A stretch of 64,000 nucleotides of DNA from Maribacter huludaoensis (GTDB lineage Bacteria > Bacteroidota > Bacteroidia > Flavobacteriales > Flavobacteriaceae): assembly GCF_029350945.1 (NCBI RefSeq), contig NZ_JARKMS010000004.1, positions 343,945-407,944 on the forward strand, in the 5' to 3' direction. The number at the start of each line of letters is the position of its first letter. Position 1 is the first letter of the stretch. The notes under the pieces are model-generated. The model had not been told where the DNA came from. It saw nothing but the letters and a program-made list of their open reading frames with translations, and made no database searches. Shown in pieces: positions 9,171 to 18,842 of this stretch. A program made the translations under genes and the position numbers.

Positions 9171-10487
9171 ATGGCAATTTATACAAAAGAAGAAGCAAGA
9201 AAAATATTGGAGAAGGCATTGAGCTTTTCCAAAGCCGATACCTGCGAGATTAATTTAAGCGGGTATAATAGTGGTAATATAAGATATGCAAGAAATACAG
9301 TATCTACATCGGGATACAGTTCTAACCAAAGCCTGGCGGTACAGTCTAGCTTCGGTAAAAAATCAGGTACGGCAACTATTGATGAGTTCGATGATGCATC
9401 ATTGGAAAAAGTAGTGAGAAGGGCTGAGGAGTTGGCACAACTTTCTCCTGAGAATCCGGAGTTTATGGAACCTTTAGGTCCACAGATTTATGATGAATCG
9501 ATAACATATAGCGAGTCAACAGCAAACATAACGCCGGAGTATAGAGCAGAAGTAGCCAGCAGCAGTATTGTACCTGCGGCAGCAAAAGATGTTACCGCAG
9601 CAGGATTTTTAAATGATTCGGCAGGTTTTAGTGCTATGATTAATTCTAAAGGATTATTCGCTTACAATCAATCTACAGATTTAGAGTTTACGGTAACTAT
9701 GCGTACCAATGACGGTACCGGTTCTGGTTGGGTATCAAGAGATTTTAACGATGTAAATAAGTTTGATGCAGAAGAAGCAGCAAAGACAGCAATCGATAAA
9801 GCAGTACTTTCAAGAGAGGCGAAAGCAATAGAGCCAGGTAAATACACGGTAATATTAGAGCCAGCTGCCTCGGCAGATTTGTTACGTAACATGTTCCGTT
9901 CTTTAAACGCGCGTTCTGCAGATGAAGGAAGAAGCTTTATGTCCGCTCCTGAAGGTAAAAATAAGATTGGGGAGAAAATAGTGGATGAGCGCGTTAATAT
10001 TTATTCAGACCCATTGCATCCAGAAGTACCTACAGCTACTTGGAACGGAGAGGGGCAACCTATAAAAAAGACAAGTTGGATTGAAAACGGAGTGGTGAAG
10101 AACTTAGCGTATGACCGTTTTTGGGCAAAGGAAAAAGGCGTGGAGCCAGTTCCTTTTCCGTCAAACGCAATTATGGCTGGTGGCGATGCCAGTTTAGAGG
10201 ATTTGATCAAGAGTACTAAAAAAGGAATATTGGTAACACGTTTATGGTATATACGTAGCGTAGATCCACAGACCTTGTTATATACGGGACTAACTAGAGA
10301 CGGAACGTTCTATATCGAAAACGGTGAAATTAAATATCCTGTAAAAAACTTCAGGTTTAATGAGAGTCCGATCATCATGCTGAACAATCTAGAAACTCTT
10401 GGAAAGCAAGTACGTATCAACGGTAATTTAATACCGTATATGAAGGTGCGCGACTTTACGTTTACCAGTCTTTCAGATGCGGTGTAA
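9171..10487 (+). CDS. TldE/PmbA-like partner subunit
   Basis: 438 residues, TldD/PmbA fold without the HExxxH metal site, as in TldE, the non-catalytic half of the TldD-TldE heterodimer. Supporting stretches are RYARNTVSTSGYSSN near residue 42, GKYTVILEPAASADLL in the middle and the C-terminal YIENGEIKYPVKNFRFNES. It has no obvious leader, although its partner does. Together with the preceding gene it forms a two-gene unit ended by the hairpin at 10507-10540. Confidence 0.88.
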   Translation: MAIYTKEEARKILEKALSFSKADTCEINLSGYNSGNIRYARNTVSTSGYSSNQSLAVQSSFGKKSGTATIDEFDDASLEKVVRRAEELAQLSPENPEFMEPLGPQIYDESITYSESTANITPEYRAEVASSSIVPAAAKDVTAAGFLNDSAGFSAMINSKGLFAYNQSTDLEFTVTMRTNDGTGSGWVSRDFNDVNKFDAEEAAKTAIDKAVLSREAKAIEPGKYTVILEPAASADLLRNMFRSLNARSADEGRSFMSAPEGKNKIGEKIVDERVNIYSDPLHPEVPTATWNGEGQPIKKTSWIENGVVKNLAYDRFWAKEKGVEPVPFPSNAIMAGGDASLEDLIKSTKKGILVTRLWYIRSVDPQTLLYTGLTRDGTFYIENGEIKYPVKNFRFNESPIIMLNNLETLGKQVRINGNLIPYMKVRDFTFTSLSDAV

Positions 10488-10506
10488 GGCATCATAAAGC
10501 ACTATA

Positions 10507-10540
10507 AACTGGTTGATTGTGACATTTACATCAGCCAGTT
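10507..10540 (+). terminator. Rho-independent terminator after the tldE-like gene
   Basis: Stem 10507-10517 (AACTGGTTGAT) pairs with 10530-10540 (ATCAGCCAGTT, one mismatch) and is followed by TTCTTTTTT. It separates the tldDE-like pair from the DUF4159 run. Confidence 0.75.
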
Positions 10541-10574
10541 TTCTTTTTTCAAGCGGAATAAAAACACTAATTAC

Positions 10575-11201
10575 TTGCCCTTGAGCAACGAATTTTTCTT
10601 TACGAGATTACAGTATGAATCCGGCGATTGGGATGTGGATCAGCGCATGCCATCCAATCTGTTGAACTCATTGGTGGAGTACACCACTTTGAAAGTAGAT
10701 ACGCAAGAGAAGATAATCACTTTGGCAAGCGATGATATTTTTAAGAGTCCGTTTTGTTATATCTCAGGTCATAAGTTGGTAGAGTTTACCAAGAAGGAAA
10801 AAGAGAATTTTGAGAAGTATGTGCGCAACGGAGGCTTTGTTTTTGCCGATGACTGCAATCACGATATAGACGGCTTGTTCGCAAAATCCTTTGAGCGGCA
10901 AATGGAAGAAATATTTGGTCCGTCCGAATTAAAAAAAATACCCAACGACCATGAAATCTATACCATATTCTTTGATTTTGAAAATGGTCCGCCCACCACA
11001 TCACAAGAGCTGAACGGCTGGGGCGATGATCTGGTGCACGATTATTTAAAGGCAATAGTCATCAATGGAAGAATAGGAGTGCTATACAGTAATAAGGATT
11101 ACGGTTGCGAGTGGGATTATGATTTTAGAAACAAACGTTGGTACAAAATAGACAATACACGGTTTGGGGTCAACATTGTCATGTATGCCCTAACCTCATA
11201 A
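10575..11201 (+). CDS. DUF4159 domain protein
   Basis: 208 residues starting at TTG 10575; no ATG lies near the conserved start NEFFFTRLQY. The sequence matches DUF4159 (FTRLQYESGDWDVDQRMPSNL, then FFSP-like SGH, then a glycine-rich FVADD-like strand GGFVFADDC), which often resembles a class I glutamine-amidotransferase-like fold and is normally exported. No signal peptide is visible with this start. It heads a run with MoxR, DUF58, BatA-like and DUF4175-like genes, a common Bacteroidetes block of unknown physiological role. Confidence 0.82.
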   Translation: MPLSNEFFFTRLQYESGDWDVDQRMPSNLLNSLVEYTTLKVDTQEKIITLASDDIFKSPFCYISGHKLVEFTKKEKENFEKYVRNGGFVFADDCNHDIDGLFAKSFERQMEEIFGPSELKKIPNDHEIYTIFFDFENGPPTTSQELNGWGDDLVHDYLKAIVINGRIGVLYSNKDYGCEWDYDFRNKRWYKIDNTRFGVNIVMYALTS

Positions 11202-11213
11202 ACATATTTTTGA

Positions 11214-12218
11214 ATGGATAAAGAATTACAACGCATTGCAGATGAGGTAGAAATGCTTTCCGGTAAATTAAGTGCTTTAAAGCAAGAAATCGGGAAAGTG
11301 ATTATTGGGCAAGAAGATACCGTATCGCAATTACTGATTACGTTTTTAGCCGGTGGTCATGCATTGTTAGAAGGGGTTCCCGGTTTGGCAAAAACACTAA
11401 TGATCAGGACTTTGGCAAATGCCATCGATTTAAAGTTTAAAAGAATACAGTTTACGCCGGATCTAATGCCTTCGGATATTATTGGGACAGAGATTTTAGA
11501 AGAAGACCATACTACGGGTAAAAAGTTCTTTAAGTTCAATAAGGGTCCTATTTTCTCTAATATTATCCTAGCGGATGAAATTAACCGTACACCACCAAAA
11601 ACACAAGCTGCATTGTTGGAAGCTATGCAGGAGTTTGAGGTAACTTACGGAGACAAAACCTATCCGTTAGATAAGCCATTTTTTATACTGGCTACACAAA
11701 ACCCCATTGAACAATCAGGAACATTTGTTTTACCCGAAGCACAGCAAGACAGATTCTTGTTGTACATCAAAATAGGATATCCAACACAGCAAGATGAAGA
11801 AGCCATTTTAAAAGCGACAACGGGTACCTTTAAAAAGAAATTGAATCGAGTTATTTCGGGCGATGATATTGTGCGTTTGCAACAGTTGGTAAGAGAGGTA
11901 TCCATCAGTGATGCGCTCATCAGTTTTGTGAGTGATATCATCAGGGCAACCCGCCCAGAAACTACGACCGATGCGTATGTAAAAGACTGGGTAGATTGGG
12001 GTGCAGGTCCGCGTGCAGGTCAAGCTATGATTTTAACGGCAAAGGCTAATGCCTTGTTAGAGGGTAGATTATCGGTAACATTAGATGATATAAAAGCAGT
12101 GGCATTGCCCGTACTTCGACATAGGGTTTTAGTGAATTTCAGGGCAGAAGCGGAAGGTATTACGTCTGATAAAGTGGCAACCCATTTACTGAGTGCCATT
12201 CAACTAAAAGGTAAATAA
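11214..12218 (+). CDS. MoxR-family AAA+ ATPase
   Basis: 334 residues. Walker A GVPGLAKT at 54-61, Walker B with DEIN at 121-124 (IILADEINRTPPKTQAALLE), sensor region ATQNPIEQSGTF and the C-terminal lid WGAGPRAGQAMI are all intact. MoxR proteins act as chaperone-like ATPases with VWA- or DUF58-containing partners. It begins 12 bp after the DUF4159 gene and precedes the DUF58 gene by 21 bp, so it is in the same operon. Confidence 0.95.
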   Translation: MDKELQRIADEVEMLSGKLSALKQEIGKVIIGQEDTVSQLLITFLAGGHALLEGVPGLAKTLMIRTLANAIDLKFKRIQFTPDLMPSDIIGTEILEEDHTTGKKFFKFNKGPIFSNIILADEINRTPPKTQAALLEAMQEFEVTYGDKTYPLDKPFFILATQNPIEQSGTFVLPEAQQDRFLLYIKIGYPTQQDEEAILKATTGTFKKKLNRVISGDDIVRLQQLVREVSISDALISFVSDIIRATRPETTTDAYVKDWVDWGAGPRAGQAMILTAKANALLEGRLSVTLDDIKAVALPVLRHRVLVNFRAEAEGITSDKVATHLLSAIQLKGK

Positions 12219-12239
12219 TAACTCTGGATTATCGAGTTT

Positions 12240-13139
12240 ATGGCAAAACAGGACTATCAAGATTTATTAAAACCAGAGGTCATCAATACGGTTGAGGGTC
12301 TTTCCTTAATATCGCGCATTGTGGTAGAAGGTTTTACGGCGGGTTTAAATAGAAGTGCCAGTGTGGGTCCTGGAATGGAATTTAGTCAGTACAGAGGTTA
12401 CGAACCCGGTGATGATTTACGGCTGTTGGATTGGAAAATGTTGGCACGATCGGGCAGGTATTACATAAAACAGTCGGAAATTGAGAGTCAGGTAACCATT
12501 AAGTTTATTGTAGATACCAGTGCATCTATGTTGCACAAAGAAACCGAATTATCAAAGGTGGATTTTGTTCGCGTATTGGTAGCTACCTTAGCGTATTTGG
12601 CGCATAGGCAAGGTGATGCCGTGGGCTTATTCGCTTTAAATGAAAAAGATGCAATTAGCATATATCCTAAAGCAGATAAAAAGCATTACAACAGGTTGCT
12701 GTTAGAGTTGATTAAACTTTCAAACACTGGAAAGTGGCCAGCAGCCCATATTTCAAACAAACGCATACCGAACAGAGGAGGGAAGGAGCTGATTTTCTTC
12801 TTGACGGATATGTATGAAACCGGTGACGAGATTTCAAAATTTATAAAGGGATTAAAATCCGTTAAGAACGAGGTGGTGGTATTGCAAATTATGGGTGCTG
12901 CCGAAATTGATTTCAATTACGGTGCTAACATCACTTTTGAGGATTGGGAAACAGGGGCAAGAATAAAAGTAGATACGCAGCAGGCAAAAACCGAATATTT
13001 AAATGCTCTTGAAAACAGATTGAAAAGTATAAAAGAAGAATTGCTGTCTAACGGAATAGATCATCATGTATTTAGAATGGATGCACCTTTGGGTGAAGCA
13101 CTTCAGTTATTTTTGAAACAACGAAAAAGAATCGGTTAG
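12240..13139 (+). CDS. DUF58 domain protein (VWA-like)
   Basis: 299 residues. The DUF58 core is clear: GMEFSQYRGYEPGDDLRLLDWKMLARSG followed by the VWA-like metal-site stretch FIVDTSASM (residues about 91-99). DUF58 proteins are the usual partners of MoxR ATPases. No membrane segment is present, so it is probably cytoplasmic. The gap to the next gene is 1 bp. Confidence 0.93.
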   Translation: MAKQDYQDLLKPEVINTVEGLSLISRIVVEGFTAGLNRSASVGPGMEFSQYRGYEPGDDLRLLDWKMLARSGRYYIKQSEIESQVTIKFIVDTSASMLHKETELSKVDFVRVLVATLAYLAHRQGDAVGLFALNEKDAISIYPKADKKHYNRLLLELIKLSNTGKWPAAHISNKRIPNRGGKELIFFLTDMYETGDEISKFIKGLKSVKNEVVVLQIMGAAEIDFNYGANITFEDWETGARIKVDTQQAKTEYLNALENRLKSIKEELLSNGIDHHVFRMDAPLGEALQLFLKQRKRIG

Positions 13140-13140
13140 T

Positions 13141-14436
13141 ATGTCATTTGCACATCCTTCATATCTATGGGCTTTATTGGGACTTCTGGTTCCCATAGCC
13201 ATCCATTTATGGAGTAAAAAGGAAGCAAAGACCATTAAAATTGGTAGTGTACAATGGTTATCAGAATCGAAATCAAAACAATCTAGCAGTATTCAATTGA
13301 ATGAATGGTGGTTGTTGGTATTACGCATGGGCATCATTTCCCTATTGGTATTGTTGATGGCAAAACCACAATGGCATTCAAAAGTGAGTACTACATCCCT
13401 GACCTATATTATTGAGCCAGAGCTGGTACAGTATACTGATTTTATGTCTCGCTTCAATGAAATAAGCGATGATCAAGAAATTAGACTGTTGCGCAAAGAC
13501 TTACCGTTAAAGGAAAATAAACAGGCAATAGTTACTATAAATTCCATACCTGATTATTGGGCTTTGGCATCTGAAATGGATGTGCTGCAGACCGATAGTA
13601 TTGTTGTCTTTACCAAGGGTTTTGCCAAAGGGTTAAAAGGAGCAAGACCAGAAACCAAGCATAAAATGCATTGGGTAGTCATTGATTCCGCATTAGCGAA
13701 AGAGACACCTTTCTTAGCCTATAAAAAGAAGAACGGTTTACAATTATTTTCCGGAAAGAGTAGTCCGTTTGACACCAAAGTCAGCAAAAAAAATATCAAG
13801 TTAGGCGATGAATTTACACTTAGCACTAATGGCGATAGCTTAGTAATTTCAGGAACGAACCCGGTAGAGAAAGTTCCTGTGTATGTTCAGAACCCCATTA
13901 AAATAGCTCTTTATTATTCCGATAGTTTACAGAAGGACAAATTGTATATAGAGGCAGCGTTAAAGGCGCTTTCCATTTATTTGGATAGGGAGATTCAGGT
14001 AGAATCTAGCTTAGATACGGAAGTAGAATCGAACAAAGAAGCAGATGCCATCATCTGGCTGAGTACAAAACCTGCCCCTAAAACGGCTAAAAAGTTACTA
14101 GTCTTTAAAGAGGATGCGCTATCGGTATCAATGATAATTGCCGGCGTAGCCGAGCATACATTCTATTTGACCAAACGCATAAACTCAGAGAACGCGGTTA
14201 CGGAGCGATTAACAGAGCAATTGTTGCAAATGCTGGAAATCAATGGTGAAGTTGAAAAATTAGTAGCTGAGGTAGATCATCGTTCGGTAACTGCGGCTGA
14301 ATTGGAAACCACTTATACACCTAGTAAAAAGAAGCAAAAACAATTGGCAAGTCAGCATGTGAATCCGTATTTATGGTTAATCCTTTTAGTATTGTTATTA
14401 GTAGAACGCTTTGTAGCATATAAACGCAAACAGTGA
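13141..14436 (+). CDS. BatA-like membrane protein
   Basis: 431 residues. The N-terminal 75 residues form a BatA (aerotolerance regulator N-terminal) domain: FAHPSYLWALLGLLVPIAIHLW, KIGSVQWL, then the second helix WWLLVLRMGIISLLVLLMAKPQW. A final helix near 409-425 (LWLILLVLLLVERFVAY) anchors the C-terminus. The middle 300 residues are periplasmic and lack an intact VWA MIDAS motif, so this is a divergent member. The stop overlaps the next start. Confidence 0.82.
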   Translation: MSFAHPSYLWALLGLLVPIAIHLWSKKEAKTIKIGSVQWLSESKSKQSSSIQLNEWWLLVLRMGIISLLVLLMAKPQWHSKVSTTSLTYIIEPELVQYTDFMSRFNEISDDQEIRLLRKDLPLKENKQAIVTINSIPDYWALASEMDVLQTDSIVVFTKGFAKGLKGARPETKHKMHWVVIDSALAKETPFLAYKKKNGLQLFSGKSSPFDTKVSKKNIKLGDEFTLSTNGDSLVISGTNPVEKVPVYVQNPIKIALYYSDSLQKDKLYIEAALKALSIYLDREIQVESSLDTEVESNKEADAIIWLSTKPAPKTAKKLLVFKEDALSVSMIIAGVAEHTFYLTKRINSENAVTERLTEQLLQMLEINGEVEKLVAEVDHRSVTAAELETTYTPSKKKQKQLASQHVNPYLWLILLVLLLVERFVAYKRKQ

Positions 14437-16673
14437 TGGAGCAGGGCAAACTACACTTGGTAAAATTTCAAAAGCGATGGCAGTTGTTGTCATACGCCGA
14501 GGCTGTTCTGTATGCTTTGGGAATTGCCGTACTATGCTATTTTATTACTGAAACTGTTTGGTTTGGCTTGGTAACATTCATTATGAGTGTTTTACTTTTT
14601 GTCTTCAGGAAAAAGCCTTGGAAGCATAATTTGAACGCAACAAGTTCCTATATAGATGCCCACGTCTCAGAAGCATCATTCAGCACGGGGCTGCTGTTAC
14701 AACCAGAAGACAGCTTATCCAATTTAGCCAGATTACAACGCTATAAGGTTTCGGAAGAACTCACCAAAAGATTGGGAGATATAAGTCCGCCAAACGCCCT
14801 GAAACAAGCATTTTTAGTCATGCTAGGTTGTATATTACTCGGCTTTATATTTCACAAGTTGGCTATATTTCCCGGGGTTGCTAACGAGCTAAACAATCCT
14901 AAAAATACCGAGCAAATTCAGTTCGTGGCAACGGATAGTGTACAAGTTAAAAGCAGTATTCCGGCAATTGAGAAGCAGGAAATACGGGTTATTTATCCAT
15001 CGTACACAAGATTGGGGAGTAAGTCTACAGCAGACCCAAATATAAAGGCTGTTACCGGAGCTAAAATTCAATGGAAGTTACAATTTGATGCTGCAGTTGT
15101 AGCACCGGTATTAGATGTGATGGGCGAGTTAAAGCCTATGCAAAAATCAGAAACAGGTTATCAAGTGCAATTACCTCTAACAGCATCAGGTTTTTATAGT
15201 TTCAAATTTCAAAATGAAGAAGGAACAGAGTATACATCCGATTTGTTTTCATTGGAGGCAGTAGCGGATAATCCGCCCGAAATAGAGATTTTAGGATTGG
15301 AGCAATACACCTATTTTGATTTTTCCGATAAAAAATTGGTAGAACTGCAAAGTGCCATTACAGATGATTTTGGAATTGATGAAAGCTATATAATTGCAAC
15401 GGTAAGTAAAGGCACGGGAGAGTCTGTAAAGTTTAGGGAAGAAAAATTGAATTTTAAGGAAGCCATTTCAAAAGGAACCAAATCTACACGAGCCACCAAA
15501 ACACTAGATCTAAATGCCTTGAAAATGGAAGTAGGCGATGAGCTTTATTTTTATATAGAAGCCTTTGATGAAAAACAGCCGAAGCGTAATGTGGCACGTA
15601 GCGAAACGTATTTTGCAGTAATCAAAGATACCGTGGGAGAGCAATTTGGTGTAGAGGGAACTTTAGGCGTAGACCAAATGCCCGATTATTTTAGAAGTCA
15701 GCGACAATTGATTATGGACACCGAGAAATTAATAAAGGATAAACCCAGCATTTCAATTCAAGAATTTAAATCGAGAAGTAATGAATTGGGGTTTGATCAA
15801 AAAGCGCTGCGTTTAAAATACGGACAGTTTATGGGCGATGAATCTGAGATGGAAGAAGCACCTGCCGTGATCGAAAGTCATGAAGAAGGTGAAGACCATG
15901 ATCATGCTGAAGATCAAGAAAATATACTAAAAGAATTTATGCATGACCATGATGGTGATAACGAGCATAACTTGGTAGAACAGCATGAGCACGAACATGA
16001 AGAAACAAGCGAAGAACCAGAAGACCCTTTACATGATTACCTGCATAATCATGATGATCCAGAAGAATCTACCTTGTTCGAAGAATCCTTAAAAACCAAA
16101 TTAAGAAAGGCATTAAGTATCATGTGGGATGCCGAATTACATTTGCGATTGTATGAGCCAGAAAAGTCGTTGCCATTTCAATATGAGGCTTTAAAATATA
16201 TTCAAGAAATTAAAAATAGTGCTCGTATTTATGTGCATCGCATAGGATTTGACCCACCACCGATTAAGGAGGAAAACCGACTTACTGGAAATATAAAGGA
16301 CATTAAAAATTATAGTAAAAACGAAACAACTAGTGCAGATTTACCTTTTGAAGCCATTGAAAATGCAGTTAGCCGTATAGAACAGTTGGTACAAGGCGAA
16401 CAGAAGTTTAAAGAGGATGATACTATACTTTTTACTGCTGCAGGCAATGAGCTGGCACAATTGGCAATAGAAAACCCGGGTAAATATTTACAGGTCTTGC
16501 AAGGGTTAAAAAGTATAGAGAATAACTCGGGAAGAACCCTTGAAAATTACCAATTTGTTCAAAAAGGATTGTTATTGGCTTTGCCAAGTACACCGCAGGT
16601 GCCCGGATCTGAAAAAGTGTACACAGACGAAATCAATTCACTATTTCTAAAACAATTGGAAGTGTATGATTGA
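14436..16673 (+). CDS. DUF4175-like membrane protein with His-rich acidic segment
   Basis: 745 residues with the ATG at 14436, which overlaps the preceding stop as TGATG; a GTG one codon upstream is possible. Hydrophobic helices lie near 20-60 and 125-145, followed by a long soluble domain resembling DUF4175 proteins seen in this gene order. Residues about 485-550 are extremely rich in His, Asp and Glu (for example EDHDHAEDQEN, HEHEHEE), a possible metal-binding or flexible linker. The C-terminal part is helical. The function is unknown. Its last 8 bp overlap the next gene. Confidence 0.72.
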   Translation: MEQGKLHLVKFQKRWQLLSYAEAVLYALGIAVLCYFITETVWFGLVTFIMSVLLFVFRKKPWKHNLNATSSYIDAHVSEASFSTGLLLQPEDSLSNLARLQRYKVSEELTKRLGDISPPNALKQAFLVMLGCILLGFIFHKLAIFPGVANELNNPKNTEQIQFVATDSVQVKSSIPAIEKQEIRVIYPSYTRLGSKSTADPNIKAVTGAKIQWKLQFDAAVVAPVLDVMGELKPMQKSETGYQVQLPLTASGFYSFKFQNEEGTEYTSDLFSLEAVADNPPEIEILGLEQYTYFDFSDKKLVELQSAITDDFGIDESYIIATVSKGTGESVKFREEKLNFKEAISKGTKSTRATKTLDLNALKMEVGDELYFYIEAFDEKQPKRNVARSETYFAVIKDTVGEQFGVEGTLGVDQMPDYFRSQRQLIMDTEKLIKDKPSISIQEFKSRSNELGFDQKALRLKYGQFMGDESEMEEAPAVIESHEEGEDHDHAEDQENILKEFMHDHDGDNEHNLVEQHEHEHEETSEEPEDPLHDYLHNHDDPEESTLFEESLKTKLRKALSIMWDAELHLRLYEPEKSLPFQYEALKYIQEIKNSARIYVHRIGFDPPPIKEENRLTGNIKDIKNYSKNETTSADLPFEAIENAVSRIEQLVQGEQKFKEDDTILFTAAGNELAQLAIENPGKYLQVLQGLKSIENNSGRTLENYQFVQKGLLLALPSTPQVPGSEKVYTDEINSLFLKQLEVYD

Positions 16674-18420
16674 TGGAATTTCGTTTGTACAGAAAGAATT
16701 GCTACTACCTATTATTTCAGGTGGTGTATTGTTATTTGCTGCATTTATTTTTAAGGAATGGCAAACACGAAATAAGGGCAAGTTTACTTTAAATGCTATA
16801 GTTGCATTTATAACGCTGTTCGCCTTAATTTTAATTATTTTAGAACCTAGCAAAGAAGTAGAAATACAGCACAAGCAAGGACTACTTTTAACCGAAGGCT
16901 ACCGAACGGCACAACAAGATAGTTTAGAATCTATTTATGAGGGAATTCAGGTATTGGAATATAACCACAAGCAATCGGTTCGTTGGGCTTTAGATTCGCT
17001 CACAAGTCTGCTTGTTATTGGCGATGGAGTAGCACCCTATGATTTTTATAAGTTCGATAGTATTCCAACAAGTTATTTAGCTAACGAAATTACATCAGGA
17101 ATTACCAAGGTAAAGTTTAATGACCATCTTGTTTTAGGGGATGATTTAAAGCTAAACGGAACTTATGCTAAACCGAAGCCAGGTTCCATTTTAGTATTGC
17201 AAGATTCGCGAGGTAATGGTTTGGATTCTATACTTTTAAAAGACAAGAGTTCGCAAAATTTTTCCTTAAAAGCAGTCCCAAAAGTTAGTGGTGATTTTAT
17301 TTTTAAATTATCCCAGAAAGATAATGTGGGTAAGGTGTTAGCATCGAATCCGCTACCAATTACAATTCGTAAAAAAGAACCTATTCGCGTATTGATAGTA
17401 AACACCTTTCCAACATTTGAAACAAAATACCTCAAGAATTTTTTAGCGGATCAGGGGTATGAAGTTACGGTTCGTAGTCAGTTGACAAAAGGAAAATTTA
17501 AGTTCGAGTATTTTAATACCAAAGCATCGCCAATTTATCAATTTACCGAGGAGAGCTTAAGTAAGTTCAATGTGGTTATTACAGATACCGAAACCTATTT
17601 CAATTTCGGAAAAACGGTAAAAAATCGCTTTGAACATAGCATACGTGAAAATGGATTAGGCTTGTTTATTCAACCAACTGAATTGCTGTTTAAACTTGGT
17701 AAAGCAATGCCATATTTTAGTTTTAAAAGCGATGGCGTAAATGAGGTGCAATTGCCCAATAGTACCGTCAACATAGAAAAATATCCATTTACATTTAATG
17801 AAACATTCGCTGTGAATGCAATAGATTCAAATGAACTTGGAAAATTATCGTATTACAAGCAATTGGGCTTGGGTAGAGTTGCAACCACAACATTGTTAAA
17901 TAGTTATCAATTATTGTTGCAGGGAAAGGATCAAGCCTATAAAATCATTTGGACTCAAATTTTAGATAAAATCGTACAACGAAAAGAACAAGTGGTAGCA
18001 TGGCAATCGCAGACGGAATTGCCAAAAGTGGGCGAGCCATATTCTTTTGTATTACGTACCGGTTTGGAAGATTTTCAGATAATAAATACTGAAGAAAAAC
18101 GTATTCCATTGCTACAAGACGCAAACGTGTCTTTTAAATATTCAGGTACTACATATCCGAAGAAAGCAGGGTGGAATACTTTGGAAGTAGAGGGTGACAG
18201 TACAACTCAATTTTCCTATTACGTTTACGATGCCGATGATTGGAAATCTTTAAGTGCCTCGAATACAAGAGCTGCTAATACTAAAAAGTTTGGTAAAGGA
18301 ATAAAAGAAAATAGGACAGTTATGGTGAACCGTCCTATATCGCTACTATTGCTTTATATATTGTTTCTATTGGGAATTGGATGGTTATGGTTGTCTCCAA
18401 AATTATCATCCCAAAGTTAA
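16666..18420 (+). CDS. Membrane protein of unknown function, last gene of the MoxR run
   Basis: 584 residues. Two N-terminal helices (near 10-26 and 42-62) and one C-terminal helix (near 562-580) place residues 65-560 outside the cytoplasm. The middle contains RVLIVNTFPTFETKYLKNFL, like the amidotransferase-like domain (ThuA/GATase fold) found in membrane partners of MoxR/DUF58 systems, but I see no catalytic cysteine. Translationally coupled to the preceding gene by an 8-bp overlap. The end is only 8 bp from the convergent YeeE gene. Confidence 0.68.
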   Translation: MIDGISFVQKELLLPIISGGVLLFAAFIFKEWQTRNKGKFTLNAIVAFITLFALILIILEPSKEVEIQHKQGLLLTEGYRTAQQDSLESIYEGIQVLEYNHKQSVRWALDSLTSLLVIGDGVAPYDFYKFDSIPTSYLANEITSGITKVKFNDHLVLGDDLKLNGTYAKPKPGSILVLQDSRGNGLDSILLKDKSSQNFSLKAVPKVSGDFIFKLSQKDNVGKVLASNPLPITIRKKEPIRVLIVNTFPTFETKYLKNFLADQGYEVTVRSQLTKGKFKFEYFNTKASPIYQFTEESLSKFNVVITDTETYFNFGKTVKNRFEHSIRENGLGLFIQPTELLFKLGKAMPYFSFKSDGVNEVQLPNSTVNIEKYPFTFNETFAVNAIDSNELGKLSYYKQLGLGRVATTTLLNSYQLLLQGKDQAYKIIWTQILDKIVQRKEQVVAWQSQTELPKVGEPYSFVLRTGLEDFQIINTEEKRIPLLQDANVSFKYSGTTYPKKAGWNTLEVEGDSTTQFSYYVYDADDWKSLSASNTRAANTKKFGKGIKENRTVMVNRPISLLLLYILFLLGIGWLWLSPKLSSQS

Positions 18421-18427
18421 ATCAGTT

Positions 18428-18841
18428 TTAATGTGGTAGTTTGTCCTTTAGCAAACCGTAAACGAATGTGCCTAGAATAGCACTTGCAATTACGATTAAG
18501 ATAGAAAAGTAACCAGCGCCTGCAAGCACGTACATAGGACCTGGGCAAGCACCTGCCAACGCCCATCCTAATCCAAAAATGATTCCACCGATTAAATAAT
18601 TGGTCACACCTTTTCTTTTGGGGTGCAAGTTCATTTCTTTTCCTCCAATGGCTTTGATGTTATTTCTTTTAATAATCTGAACGCCTATTACCCCTAAAAC
18701 AAGGGCAGAACCAATAATGCCATACATATGGAAAGAGCCAAATTGGAACATTTCATAAATACGAAACCACGAAGCAGCTTCAGATTTATACATGATGATG
18801 CCGAAAAATATACCTATGGTCAAATAACTTAAATACTTCAT
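18428..18841 (-). CDS. YeeE/YedE-type sulfur transport protein, second half (DUF6691-like)
   Basis: 137 residues with four hydrophobic helices. The motif GWALAGACPGPMYVLAG (residues about 92-108) carries the conserved membrane cysteine of YeeE/YedE permeases, which move thiosulfate or related sulfur species. It is one half of a split transporter; the other half is directly upstream with 1 bp between. In canonical YeeE both halves are in one chain. Promoter and operator are at 19421-19464. Confidence 0.88.
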   Translation of the reverse strand: MKYLSYLTIGIFFGIIMYKSEAASWFRIYEMFQFGSFHMYGIIGSALVLGVIGVQIIKRNNIKAIGGKEMNLHPKRKGVTNYLIGGIIFGLGWALAGACPGPMYVLAGAGYFSILIVIASAILGTFVYGLLKDKLPH

Positions 18842-18842
18842 G

